56,372 nucleotides of DNA from NCBI GenBank assembly GCA_902500785.1, contig CABVRW010000022.1, positions 1-56,372 on the forward strand, written 5' to 3'. Below, in pieces: positions 17,775 through 25,951 of this stretch. The notes under the pieces were generated by a model. That model was not told the origin of the DNA, made no database searches, and saw nothing but the letters and a program-made list of their open reading frames with translations. The DNA comes from an uncultured Nitrospira sp. (GTDB lineage Bacteria > Nitrospirota > Nitrospiria > Nitrospirales > Nitrospiraceae). The position numbers were made by a program, and so were the translations under genes. Numbering within the stretch: the first letter of the stretch is position 1; the number at the start of each line of letters is the position of its first letter.

Positions 17775-18929
17775 TCAGGCGCTCAATCGTTCGATCGATT
17801 GACTGGCTCGCTCCAGATCCTCATCGGTCTTCGCCACACAAAAGCGGATGTATCGACTCCCCTGAGGCCCGTCAAAAAACGCCTCTCCCGGAACGCCCGC
17901 CACCCGGGTCTTCTCCAAGAGATACAACGCGCATTCACGACTGGTCTGACCTGGAAGCCGAGACACATCCGCCAGCACGTAATACGCGCCCTGCGGCACG
18001 GCGGGAGGCAAGCCCGCAGTCTCCAGCGCCCGACAAAATCGATCGCGCTTCTGCTGATGCTCCCTGGCCAAGTCGGCATAAAATGAGGCGCCGAGCGCGC
18101 GAATTCCCGCCGCGACACCATACTGCAGCGGAGTGGGCGCGCAGACATACAACACATCACTCATCGCGCCGATCGCCTTCGCCCACGTGGCCTCTGCCAC
18201 GCTGTAGCCGATGCGCCACCCTGTGATGCTGAAGGTTTTCGAGTAGCCTCCGATGGTAATGGTCCGGTCGGCCATATCGGGAAGAGACGCCATGCTGACG
18301 TGTTCTCGCCCGTCAAACACAAAGTATTCGTAGATCTCGTCCGTCATCACCAGCAAGTCGTGCCGACAGGCGATTTCCGCGATCTGTTCCAGCTCATGCC
18401 GGGTGAATACTTTTCCGGATGGGTTTCCCGGGGTGTTGACGACGATCGCCTTGGTCCGGGATGTAATCGCCCGCTCGAGTTCCGTGCGATCCCAACTCCA
18501 TTCCGGGGCTCGCATCGGCACCGAGCGCGGAATCGCCTCGACGGCAAGAATGGCTTGGAGGTGATACGCGTAAAACGGCTCGAAGAGCACGACCTCGTCG
18601 CCGGGATTGAGCAGCGCCATACAGGTGGCCTGGAAGGATCCGGTGGCCCCCGCACTCACGGTGATGTTGGTCTCCGGGTCCGCCGTGATTCGATTATACG
18701 CCGCCAACTTGGCGGCAATGGCTCGCCGTAATTCCGCAATACCGTCAAACCGTGAATAGATGTTCTGGCCCTGAGCCATGGCCTCCTGTGCCGCTTGCAC
18801 CACGACCGGGGGAACGGGGGTATCACAGACACCCTGAGACATATTGATCCCGTTCACCTGTGCGCAGGCCAGTGTCATCGCACGGATATCGGACTGGGCC
18901 AAACGAGCTGTACGATCACTTTTTTTCAT
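17775..18929 (-). CDS. Class I/II PLP-dependent aminotransferase
   Basis: The start at 18929 (384 aa, MKKSDRTARLAQ) is set by GGAGGG 3 bp upstream; the longer frame lacks a ribosome site. This is a fold-type I aminotransferase: SAGATGSFQA binds the PLP phosphate, NTPGNPSGKVF contains the Asn pairing with the cofactor, MTDEIYEYFVFD holds the Asp that binds the pyridine nitrogen, and GYSKTFSITGWRIGY contains the Schiff-base Lys. The C-terminus has RYIRFCVAK with the substrate carboxylate Arg. It resembles aspartate / kynurenine / methionine aminotransferases. Substrate choice cannot be read from sequence. It is a single gene, convergent with the synthase gene. Confidence 0.9.
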   Translation of the reverse strand: MKKSDRTARLAQSDIRAMTLACAQVNGINMSQGVCDTPVPPVVVQAAQEAMAQGQNIYSRFDGIAELRRAIAAKLAAYNRITADPETNITVSAGATGSFQATCMALLNPGDEVVLFEPFYAYHLQAILAVEAIPRSVPMRAPEWSWDRTELERAITSRTKAIVVNTPGNPSGKVFTRHELEQIAEIACRHDLLVMTDEIYEYFVFDGREHVSMASLPDMADRTITIGGYSKTFSITGWRIGYSVAEATWAKAIGAMSDVLYVCAPTPLQYGVAAGIRALGASFYADLAREHQQKRDRFCRALETAGLPPAVPQGAYYVLADVSRLPGQTSRECALYLLEKTRVAGVPGEAFFDGPQGSRYIRFCVAKTDEDLERASQSIERLSA

Positions 18930-19095
18930 CACCCTCCTCGATGTCTGGATCAGGTACGCCGGCTCACCCGCCGGAGGCCGTCCGCTTGTAATGGACGCGA
19001 GCCGGAATCCCCTACTCGGTTCTACCAAAAAATGCAACCGACGAGAGGGTCACAGGCACCGCGCGCCAGGCGACACCACGACTCACACCACCGCG

Positions 19096-19713
19096 TCATT
19101 CATGACCAGGGGGAGAGGCCGCAGGGGCATGGCCATCCGGCTCGTCCATCCCGGAGCGCGCAGCCGCCTGCTGGGCCTCCGCACGGAATCGATCGTAGTG
19201 ACCCAGCACGCGCTCGACATAGAGCTGAGTCGCGGGGAGCGCCGGGGCGCCGATGGCCTGCCTGACACGCTTCTCGCCGGCATGGTACGCAGCCAGCGCC
19301 AACGTGAGATCTCCGCCGAACCGGTCCAGTAGCCGTCGAAGCAGCGCCGCACCGGCGCGAATGTTGTCCCTCGGATCGAACGGGTCCAGGACATGGAGCG
19401 CCGCAGCAGTCAAGGGCATGAGCTGCATCAGCCCAATCGCGCCTTTCGATGACACGGCGGCCGAATTAAAATTGGATTCGACCTTGATCACCGCCTGCAA
19501 GAGAGCCGGGTCAAGCGCATATTGTGCGGCATAGGTGGCAATGAGCGAGGTGATCGATTCGGAAGCGGGAGGAAACGCAACGTGGTTCATGCCGGAATCG
19601 AACGCAACCCGGCTCACCGGAGGCATCATGGCCATCAGACACCCGGCAACCACAAACGGGCAGAGCGCGCGGGCCACGCGCTGCCAGCGAACTTTCCATT
19701 CCGGCTCGTACAT
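19096..19713 (-). CDS. Lytic transglycosylase (SLT domain)
   Basis: This 205-aa protein has an N-terminal hydrophobic signal or anchor (~16-32) and a compact SLT domain. KVESNFN holds the catalytic Glu79, KGAIGLMQLMP (90-100) is the GLMQ motif, and AAYHAGEKRV is the conserved (N/H)AG motif. Such enzymes cleave the MurNAc-GlcNAc bond of peptidoglycan in the periplasm with formation of anhydroMurNAc. The Pro/Ala-rich C-terminal tail (~180-205) is likely disordered. It lies in a minus-strand run with the next lipoprotein gene, 39 bp apart. Its proximity to an envelope-spanning polysaccharide exporter may be chance. Confidence 0.88.
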   Translation of the reverse strand: MYEPEWKVRWQRVARALCPFVVAGCLMAMMPPVSRVAFDSGMNHVAFPPASESITSLIATYAAQYALDPALLQAVIKVESNFNSAAVSSKGAIGLMQLMPLTAAALHVLDPFDPRDNIRAGAALLRRLLDRFGGDLTLALAAYHAGEKRVRQAIGAPALPATQLYVERVLGHYDRFRAEAQQAAARSGMDEPDGHAPAASPPGHE

Positions 19714-19752
19714 GATCGTGAATTGACTCGGCCGACGGGGAACGAGCCGGTC

Positions 19753-20139
19753 CTACCGGCTCTCCTCCTCAAAGCTCCTGATGAGCACGGCGCGTCCCTG
19801 CCGGTCGAACCAGGATTGGATGCGGTCTCCCACATGGGCCGGTCGGTCGATCCTTGTGTTCTCATCGTGGGGAATGCGATGTTCTTGTCCGCGGACGTCT
19901 CGGACCAGGTATGCTCCGCCTTCCACAACTTGCACCTGACCTACCAACGATCCGGCCGGCTGTTCACCGACGGTCGCCGCGGCCCGGCTTTGCGCGCCCA
20001 GCGTTCCGGTCACGATTCCCATCCCGAGATGTTCCTGCGGAGAAGGTCCCTGAAGGGCAGGCTGCATGCACCCCATTGTCATCAGCGTCAGGGGAACGAC
20101 GAACAACAGACAAGGGCGAACCGTGAGCGAGGGCATCAT
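19753..20139 (-). CDS. Lipoprotein of unknown function
   Basis: The start at 20139 (128 aa) is supported by GGAGG 8 bp upstream; the 14-residue upstream extension has no such site. The hydrophobic N-terminus ends in LMTMGC, a lipobox, so the protein is probably lipid-anchored. The C-terminal half has a short beta domain (YLVRDVRGQEHRIPHDENT and an SWFDRQGRAV segment) that looks like a small OB/SH3-type fold involving a reported DENT motif. I cannot name the family with confidence. It is upstream of and co-directional with the transglycosylase gene. Confidence 0.72.
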   Translation of the reverse strand: MMPSLTVRPCLLFVVPLTLMTMGCMQPALQGPSPQEHLGMGIVTGTLGAQSRAAATVGEQPAGSLVGQVQVVEGGAYLVRDVRGQEHRIPHDENTRIDRPAHVGDRIQSWFDRQGRAVLIRSFEEESR

Positions 20140-20438
20140 GGCTGAAACCTCCAGGTATGAATGGTATGGAAGCCGGTGCAAGACAGGCGTGGCGCACCGT
20201 CACGTCACTATTCCATGGAGATGCGGAATCCTCAAGAAAATGAAACAAATCGGCAGAGGAGAGGAATCGATGGAAAGGTTCAAGACGCGGTTACCCGGAC
20301 ACAAGGTGCGGCGCTGTGAGGCTACGTCGGGGGTAGCACAGCTATCTCATCGCGTAGGAGAACAGAGAAAATGGGCGTCGCTGCGACCAGCCATACGCGC
20401 TGATCCCCGGCGAGAACCGCTTCACGATGATCAGGCTC

Positions 20439-20876
20439 TCACCGGCGGACATCGCCACCCTCAGAGCCGATGCAGCGACGATGCTCTTTCAGCCAACAAC
20501 GATCCATCACCACCTGCAGCCCGGCCAGGCGGGCCCGTGCCGCCGCCGCCGCGTCGATTACGCCTTCCTGGAGCCAGACAGCCTTGGCCTTGATGCGGAT
20601 CGCTTCGTCGACGACTGCGCCGGCCTCTTCGGATCGTCGAAAAATATTCACCATATCGATGGGACCGGGCACAGCCGAGAGCGCCGGATAAGCCGGCGCC
20701 CCCAACACCTCCGTCTCCCGAGGATTCACCGGGACCACGACCTTGCCCTGGCGCTGCATGTAAGCGGCCACCCCGTAGGAAGGACGTGCCGGATTCGACG
20801 ACAACCCCACTACGGCAATAGTCCGGCATTCTTGGAGCAGGCGCGCGAGCCACTCCTGCGACTCCTGACCGGTCAC
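20439..20876 (-). CDS. CoA-binding domain protein (YccU-like)
   Basis: The 145-aa protein has the CoA_binding_2 fold: IAVVGLSSNPARPSYGV at the N-terminus is the nucleotide-binding turn, followed by VVPVNP, IDMVNIFRR and KAVWLQEGV, all standard strand ends of this Rossmann-like family. The family binds CoA or acyl-CoA, and its role is poorly defined. I chose GTG at 20876 because it overlaps the msrA stop as GTGA, with GGAG just upstream. The frame could extend to an ATG at 20918, but that would overlap msrA by 46 bp. It probably forms a two-gene operon with msrA. Confidence 0.85.
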   Translation of the reverse strand: MTGQESQEWLARLLQECRTIAVVGLSSNPARPSYGVAAYMQRQGKVVVPVNPRETEVLGAPAYPALSAVPGPIDMVNIFRRSEEAGAVVDEAIRIKAKAVWLQEGVIDAAAAARARLAGLQVVMDRCWLKEHRRCIGSEGGDVRR

Positions 20877-21496
20877 GAGGCTCCCCAGAGATCTTCCAAG
20901 CGCTGCGATCGCCCGCAACTGAATTTGTAGAATTTATACCGGACCGGATTCTTCTTGTAGAAATCCTGATGATAGTCTTCAGCCGGATAAAACGTCGAGG
21001 CCATGGTGAGTTCCGTGACAATCGGCTTGTGAAGCCGCCCTGATTGTTCGATCGCGCGCTTGGATTCCTCGGCCAGGTCTTGTTGCTGCTCCGTCTGATA
21101 GAAAATCACCGAGCGGTATTGGCTGCCATGATCGCAAAACTGTGCGTTCGGCGTCACCGGGTCCACATTGTGCCAGAAGGTGTCGAGCAAGGTGGTGTAA
21201 CTCACCTTGGCCGGATCGTATACCACTTCAACCGACTCGGCATGACCCGTTCCACCGGCCGACACCTGTTCGTAACTGGGGTTTTCGACCCGCCCGCCCA
21301 TGTATCCGCTGGTCACCGACGTGACTCCCGGAACCTTCTCGAACACTTCCTCCATGCACCAAAAACATCCACCGGCAAAGAACGCTTTGGCGGAACCGGA
21401 ATCGCCCGCGGCCGAACCGACCGAAACCAGGCTTCCCGCCAATATCATCGGCAGGACCAGCACCGCGCAGCTTCGCATGCGTGTGACCATGTTCAT
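20873..21496 (-). CDS. msrA: Peptide-methionine (S)-S-oxide reductase MsrA, exported form
   Basis: The 207-aa protein contains GGCFWCMEEVFEKVPGV with catalytic Cys44 in GCFWC, the SGYMGG and GHAESVEVVYDP segments, and a C-terminal Cys in FSCGRSQ that can act as resolving residue. MsrA reduces methionine-S-sulfoxide in damaged proteins. Unlike most bacterial MsrA, it begins with a clear signal sequence (hydrophobic ~10-29, cleavage near SAAGD), so it should repair periplasmic proteins and would need an electron donor there. GGAGG lies 9 bp before the ATG. It is followed with a 4-bp overlap by a CoA-binding protein gene. Confidence 0.94.
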   Translation of the reverse strand: MNMVTRMRSCAVLVLPMILAGSLVSVGSAAGDSGSAKAFFAGGCFWCMEEVFEKVPGVTSVTSGYMGGRVENPSYEQVSAGGTGHAESVEVVYDPAKVSYTTLLDTFWHNVDPVTPNAQFCDHGSQYRSVIFYQTEQQQDLAEESKRAIEQSGRLHKPIVTELTMASTFYPAEDYHQDFYKKNPVRYKFYKFSCGRSQRLEDLWGAS

Positions 21497-21819
21497 TAGA
21501 TGAGTCCTCCCTACAACTCAGTCGGCTTATCGACATGTATCTTACCAAAGTACTCGCCAAAGTACTCGGGCCGCTGCGATTGGGATCTCGGACCCTCTCC
21601 TGGTATGCTGCGACAAACTCGCCCGCCGCGCGACACTACAGGCTCGGCCACGCGCGGTCACGGCCTTGGAATCTCCAACAGGATGCGGACAAAGGCCCTC
21701 CGCTTCGTCCGTTGTAGGTGAACGATCGTTCATCTCTCGGGACCGCCCACCAGCCTTCCCCGACGAGATCCGCTTCACGGAGGTCGCTACGAGCGTCGCA
21801 ATCAATCGTATGGTTCTGT
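21497..21819. other. Divergent intergenic region between msrA and a lipoprotein gene
   Basis: This 323-bp region should hold the promoters of msrA (minus) and the lipoprotein gene (plus). Apart from the 12-bp tandem repeat at 21545-21568, I see no recognisable element. Open frames here lack ribosome sites. Confidence 0.5.
21545..21568. repeat. Tandem 12-bp direct repeat upstream of msrA
   Basis: CCAAAGTACTCG is present twice without a gap, at 21545-21556 and 21557-21568, about 50-70 bp before the msrA start. Each unit contains the palindrome AGTACT. It could be an operator for a dimeric regulator, or a chance slippage product. Confidence 0.5.
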
Positions 21820-22305
21820 ATGATGGTAGGGATGAGACGACTGGTTGTGCTTGCGGGACTGTTGGGAGCGCTGGCGCTTCCCGGATGCGCCTCCTGGCTG
21901 ATGAACGGCGAGCCGCCGGAAGTCCTGGTAACGAACGTTACCCCGCTGGAGTCCCACGCCTTCGAGCAACGACTGCGGGTGGATCTTCGCATTCGCAACC
22001 TGAACGATTTTGACCTCCTCGTCACCGGCATCGACTTCCGCCTCGATCTGAACGGTCACCGGCTGGCCCGAGGCCTCGGCAACAAGGAACTGATCGTGCC
22101 CCGGCTGAGTGATTCCATCAGCTCAGTTGAAACGAGCACCTCTACGTTGCAGGTCGTCCGACAGCTGTTGTCATTCTCCGGGGATCAGCCGCTCACCTTC
22201 CGCGTCACAGGCGTGCTTCATACCAAGGAAGGCCGCCGCCCCTTTGACAACTCCGGCGTGCTGCTTGAAAAAGGCGCGCTGTCCGGCTCTCCCGCCGCTC
22301 AGTAA
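21820..22305 (+). CDS. LEA14-like (water stress/hypersensitive response domain) lipoprotein
   Basis: The 161-aa protein starts MMVGMRRLVVL and has a short signal ending in LPGC, a lipobox. The rest fits the LEA-14/WHy domain: an immunoglobulin-like beta sandwich with LRVDLRIRNLNDFDLLVTGIDF, the typical IxNPN-like strand, then RLARGLGNKELIVPRLS and a final FRVTGVLHT strand. Bacterial members are small envelope lipoproteins often linked to stress or solvent tolerance; the mechanism is unknown. The start may instead be ATG 21823 or 21832; none has a good ribosome site. An upstream in-frame extension to 21718 is unlikely because the lipoprotein signal would become internal. Confidence 0.76.
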   Translation: MMVGMRRLVVLAGLLGALALPGCASWLMNGEPPEVLVTNVTPLESHAFEQRLRVDLRIRNLNDFDLLVTGIDFRLDLNGHRLARGLGNKELIVPRLSDSISSVETSTSTLQVVRQLLSFSGDQPLTFRVTGVLHTKEGRRPFDNSGVLLEKGALSGSPAAQ

Positions 22306-22331
22306 CAGACCTCGAAGTAAGGCTCGAACGT

Positions 22332-22458
22332 ACAGGTGGCTCAAAAATCCTGTCCAGCAAGACCGCAGCCATGCGAGGAGGCGAGGCGTACCCTTGCGGT
22401 ACGTTGAGCCTCAGCGCGATGCGAGAACGAAGCTGGCAGGCTTTTTCAGCCGCTTGCT
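22332..22458. repeat. Palindromic dispersed repeat, copy 1
   Basis: This imperfect palindrome has related ends. The left end (GGCTCAAAAATCCTGTCCAGC) matches the reverse complement of the right end (GGCTGAAAAAGCCTGCCAGC). The centre holds a 6-bp stem hairpin, CGTACC-cttgc-GGTACG. It shares ends and interior words (GCGAGAACGAAGC, GAGGCGTACCC) with copies at 25814-25937 and 37599-37801. The right end runs into the TAG stop codon of the minus-strand gene at 22457. It may serve as a bidirectional terminator between two convergent genes. Confidence 0.75.
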
Positions 22459-22990
22459 AGACCCCGCCCCAGGAGCGTGCCCCCTGCACAAGATCCGGTT
22501 GCTGCTGCTCAAACTGTTTCATCATGAGCCCAATGGCTTCTTCGGGGTTTTCCACGGCGGCGATCAACCGTCCGCCGAGTTTCTTGAAAAATTTCTCCTC
22601 GGCCGGGGTGGCTCCGACCAAGATCACCGGCTTCCCTGCCTTCAGCGCCAGCGCAACCTCCGACACGGTGCCGGCCCCTTTCAACCCGCAGACCACCACA
22701 ACATTGCTGGACATCACATTGACGTTGTTTCGGGCGTTACCCATTTCGGTGATGATCGCCAAATCGACATACTTGGACACGCGTTCACGAGCCGAAGGAA
22801 GCACGCCGATCGTCAAACTGCCGGGAACCCGCTTGGCGCCCTGACAGGCCGCGTCCATGACCCCGACGTCGCGACCGCCAGTCAGCACCACCCACTCGCG
22901 ACGCGCGATCAACTCGCCCAGCACCAGGGCGTTGTCGACATCCTTTTTCCTGGCTTTGGCCGGACCCATGACGCCTACAATGTATCGCAT
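22457..22990 (-). CDS. LOG/YvdD-type Rossmann protein (TIGR00725-like)
   Basis: The 177-aa protein has a lysine-decarboxylase-like/LOG Rossmann fold. VVLTGGRDVGVMDAACQGA holds the first phosphate loop and GLKGAGTVSEVALALKAGKPVIL is the equivalent of the PGGxGTxxE motif, with GAGTVSE retaining the Thr and Glu. LOG proteins hydrolyse nucleoside 5'-monophosphates to base and ribose phosphate, but the GG before xGT is replaced by KGA here, so activity should not be assumed. The gene starts 3 bp after the methyltransferase stop, forming an operon with it. The TAG stop lies at the end of a dispersed repeat. Confidence 0.85.
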   Translation of the reverse strand: MRYIVGVMGPAKARKKDVDNALVLGELIARREWVVLTGGRDVGVMDAACQGAKRVPGSLTIGVLPSARERVSKYVDLAIITEMGNARNNVNVMSSNVVVVCGLKGAGTVSEVALALKAGKPVILVGATPAEEKFFKKLGGRLIAAVENPEEAIGLMMKQFEQQQPDLVQGARSWGGV

Positions 22991-22993
22991 GCC

Positions 22994-23815
22994 CTATCCT
23001 TGAGCTCGCCCGCCGCATTGCGGCTGCCACCATCCCGTCACCGCCACGGTCGCGTAATACAGCGCCCAGGAGTTCGGATCATCGGCGAGCCGGCAGTACC
23101 GCTCGATGTCGGACTCCGTCACCATCCCTGTCGCCACATACTTCGCTTGAAGCTGCTCGGCAGACAATTTCATCATCTGCGGGATCAGATCTCCGCCTGC
23201 GGATAAATGTCCTTCGTGCTCTACCGTCACCTGGTCCAGATGGTGGCGCTGAAACAGCACCGGCAACTTCGCTCCCAACGCATGATCCATTCCAAGCGAG
23301 GTGAACATCCGTTCGATCGCATCCGTGACACGCCCGAATGCCGCTCGGGCCTCGTCCGGTCCGGCCACGGCGCGAGCCGCCTGAAAATCCGGTTCCTCAA
23401 TGACGACCCAGCCGCCTGGTTTGACACACCGCAGCATCCGCTCAAACGCCGTCTCATACTCCGCGATATGAATCATGACATACCGCGCATGCACCAGATC
23501 GAACGTGGCGGCCGGAAGGTCTATCTCGCAGATGTCCCCTTGCAGGATCTCGATGGTCGAACTGCCGCTCCCTCGGAGGAACCGCGTGTTGGTGTCGAGC
23601 GCGACTACCTTGCCCGATGGCCCGACCCGCTGTTCCAACCAGCGGACGATAGAGCCGGCTCCCGCCCCCACTTCCAAACAGTGCCATCCGGTTGTCAGCC
23701 CGGCGGCCAGCATCCGGCGTTGCGTCCCCTGATCGAATATCCGCTCCAACATCTGGAGTCGCATCAATTCGCGAGATTCTTCGGCGGCATGGAACACGTA
23801 GTCTGTCTTCAGCAT
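22994..23815 (-). CDS. Class I SAM-dependent methyltransferase
   Basis: The start at 23815 (273 aa) is set by AAAGGA 6 bp upstream. HCLEVGAGAGSIVRWL is SAM motif I, VVALDTNTRFL the acidic motif II region, GDICEIDLPAATFDLVHARYVMIHI motif III-IV, and LRCVKPGGWVVIEEPDF the late strand typical of UbiE-like small-molecule methyltransferases. The C-terminal third (~170-273), rich in His and Met, is likely the substrate lid. The acceptor is unknown. It is first in an operon with the LOG-like gene. Confidence 0.87.
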   Translation of the reverse strand: MLKTDYVFHAAEESRELMRLQMLERIFDQGTQRRMLAAGLTTGWHCLEVGAGAGSIVRWLEQRVGPSGKVVALDTNTRFLRGSGSSTIEILQGDICEIDLPAATFDLVHARYVMIHIAEYETAFERMLRCVKPGGWVVIEEPDFQAARAVAGPDEARAAFGRVTDAIERMFTSLGMDHALGAKLPVLFQRHHLDQVTVEHEGHLSAGGDLIPQMMKLSAEQLQAKYVATGMVTESDIERYCRLADDPNSWALYYATVAVTGWWQPQCGGRAQG

Positions 23816-23870
23816 CTCTCGTCCTTTATAGGGCACATGAGTAGGCGTCGAGCCGAGACAGCGCGGGACC

Positions 23871-25508
23871 CTAAAATCGAGAGCCCGCCAATTTGACGTC
23901 GGCCTGTGCCCATGCGGCACGAAACCTGGTTTCCTCCTGGGCGGCGTCCTTGTTCTGAGCCCGCAGGCTTTGTACGAGTCCGTGCAGCGCCCATCCGTTC
24001 TCGGGATGGAGGCGCAAGTCTTCCCTGTACACCGACTCAGCCTCGCCCGGGCGTTCAGCCAGCAGCAGCACCGCTCCCAGATTATGGCGCACCGGCTGAA
24101 GCCAGAACGGCGGCTCGCTATAGGGCAGCGAGGCCTCAAGCTGTACCGCCTCACGTAGGGCCTGAATCCCGGCATCGTACTGCCCGCGCCGCGCCGCCAT
24201 CTCCCCTACCAGCACCCGTTCGGCCACCTTCAACAACGTACGGCTGATTTTGGCTTCCGCCGTCTTGGCTTTAGTGAATGGCTTCATGGCTTTTCGGAGA
24301 TTCGACAACTCTCCCTCCGCGCTCCCGAATCGAGTCGTCGCGGCAAAGGCCAATCCGCGCACATAATGCCAGAGGCCGGTGGTCAGCCGAAGAGCTCTGG
24401 GCGGAGGCGGGTGCCTGATCAGCTCGCCCCATTGACCGAAGCGAGCCAGGGTCAACAGCAGGGTCGGCGCATACCACTCCAGGGAAGACTCCTTGGCAAT
24501 CTCCTCAGTCGAAACCTTCGTCAACAGATCCCGCGCGACTTGCAAAGCTTCCGCGCTCCGGCCTTCCATCATCATGGACGCATTCAGAAAATGGAGATTG
24601 TGCGCATAGTAGCCCGATGCGTAGCTGCCCTCGAGGGGATGGCCGGACAAATACTCCTGGTCCACCATCGCGGCAGCCGCATTACGCTCCGACGCCTCCC
24701 GATAGCGCCCCATTCGCATATAGATATGCGCCGGCATGTGCACCAGATGCCCGGCACCGGGCATGAGCGACGGTAACCGCTTCGCGCAGTCGAGCCCGCG
24801 CTGGGGTTCCGGTGAGGCCTCGATCGCGTGAATGTAGTAGTGACAGGCGCCGGGGTGATTCGGATTCTGCTGCATCGCCGTCTCCAGCGTCGCCACGATT
24901 TCCTCCGTCCCCGGCTGAGGCCGTCCATCTCCGCGCCAGTAGTCCCATGGTCGGAGGAGCATCATAGCCTCGGCCGCGAAGGTCGCAGCATCCACATCAT
25001 GAGGATACTCGCGCGCGAGCTGACGCATCGCTGTGGCATACCGTTCGTCCTTCGCCTTCCTGGATCCGGACTTCTTCGCCGAGTAGCGCGTCGAGAGCGC
25101 CTCGACGTAGGCTCGTTCCTTGGCGGTGGCCTGCGCCAGTCGGGTGCTGGCCTTGCGGACCGCCTCCACGGCGCGCGGCTCCATGTTGGGATCCATGGCC
25201 GCGTTAATGTTTGGCCCCAGGCTCAACGCCACGCCCCAATAGGGCATGGGAGCATCGGGATCGAGGCGAGAGGCCTCGGTGAAGGCCGCGATGGCTTCCT
25301 CGTGATTGAAGGCATAGACCAACCGCAGCCCTTGATCGAAAAATTTTTGCGCCAGATCCGAGGTGGTCGTGATCTCATGATGCCACGTGCCGAGATTGTC
25401 GAACAGCGCGACCTCCGCCCGGGCCGGTCCGCCGAACAGAGGCAGAAGAGCCAACCCCGCAACCATCAAGCCGTGAATCGCCGCCCCTGCATATCGTCCC
25501 TTCGCCAT
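23871..25508 (-). CDS. Exported tetratricopeptide-repeat protein
   Basis: The 545-aa protein has a signal sequence (~10-30, cleavage near ARAEV). The mature part begins with LGTWHHEITTTSDLAQKFFDQGLRLVYAFNHEEAIAAFTEA, a signature of a large family of secreted TPR proteins of unknown role. Helical repeats continue to the C-terminus, with HLVHMPAHIYMRMG in the middle and a late TPR block at ~470-530. It is probably a periplasmic scaffold. There are no catalytic residues that I can point to, although the conserved His/Met cluster (CHYYIHAIEASPEP, HMPAHIY) is unusual for a pure scaffold and could bind a metal. It is a single-gene unit upstream of the methyltransferase. Confidence 0.82.
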   Translation of the reverse strand: MAKGRYAGAAIHGLMVAGLALLPLFGGPARAEVALFDNLGTWHHEITTTSDLAQKFFDQGLRLVYAFNHEEAIAAFTEASRLDPDAPMPYWGVALSLGPNINAAMDPNMEPRAVEAVRKASTRLAQATAKERAYVEALSTRYSAKKSGSRKAKDERYATAMRQLAREYPHDVDAATFAAEAMMLLRPWDYWRGDGRPQPGTEEIVATLETAMQQNPNHPGACHYYIHAIEASPEPQRGLDCAKRLPSLMPGAGHLVHMPAHIYMRMGRYREASERNAAAAMVDQEYLSGHPLEGSYASGYYAHNLHFLNASMMMEGRSAEALQVARDLLTKVSTEEIAKESSLEWYAPTLLLTLARFGQWGELIRHPPPPRALRLTTGLWHYVRGLAFAATTRFGSAEGELSNLRKAMKPFTKAKTAEAKISRTLLKVAERVLVGEMAARRGQYDAGIQALREAVQLEASLPYSEPPFWLQPVRHNLGAVLLLAERPGEAESVYREDLRLHPENGWALHGLVQSLRAQNKDAAQEETRFRAAWAQADVKLAGSRF

Positions 25509-25813
25509 CGATCGCGCTCCTGACCGTTACCTCGGATATGAGACGGGCGAGGCCGTTATCCTCCGGCGACGCACCGCCGCACCGAACAGCACAAATTAGC
25601 AGTCCCGGCGAGAAGTTGCTAGTCGGAGAGCCACAAGAAGAGAAGATGGGGCGGGAATGGCCCGGAACAGTCGGATAAGTTGGTCAGCGATTTCGCCATC
25701 CGATGCGTCCGAAAAAACCTGACGCCAGGCACAACGGCAAAGCCTGTTGAAACACTATTTGTAGGAATAAATGGAGGCACTGTGTCAGACACTGTGAGTT
25801 CACTCGACCACTT
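25509..25813. other. Non-coding stretch upstream of the exported TPR gene
   Basis: No convincing gene is present. The stretch contains GTGTCAGACAC (about 25787-25797), an 11-bp palindrome of a kind seen in REP-type elements, and a nearby CCTGTTGAAACA word resembling the ends of the dispersed palindromic repeat. It may be a decayed repeat remnant. Together with the repeat at 25814-25937 the gene-free span is 443 bp. Confidence 0.4.
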
Positions 25814-25937
25814 GCAGGATGCTCACAATGGGCGTCCAGCGCGGCCGCAACGAGTGAATGGCCGAGGCGTTCCCGCTGGGTGCGTGAGGGTCTACACGAC
25901 GCGAGAACAAAGCCGGCGGCCTGTTTCAGCATCCTGC
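25814..25937. repeat. Palindromic dispersed repeat, copy 2
   Basis: The element is bounded by a perfect 10-bp terminal inverted repeat: GCAGGATGCT at 25814-25823 and AGCATCCTGC at 25928-25937. The inner ends CGTCCAGC and GCCGGCGG continue the symmetry, and ACGCGAGAACAAAGC matches the interior of copy 1. It lies 14 bp downstream of the TGA of the minus-strand coiled-coil gene. No coding capacity. Confidence 0.78.
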
Positions 25938-25951
25938 TCGATCCGCAGGAG

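Noticed and set aside
20066-20593. Plus-strand frame containing MERFKTRLPG with GGAGAGG upstream
   Set aside because: The start signal is attractive, but the frame runs antisense into the CoA-binding gene and lacks any domain.
22109-23206. Plus-strand frame of 365 codons crossing the LOG-like gene and the palindromic repeat
   Set aside because: It covers three unrelated elements, has no start signal, and lies antisense to well-supported genes.
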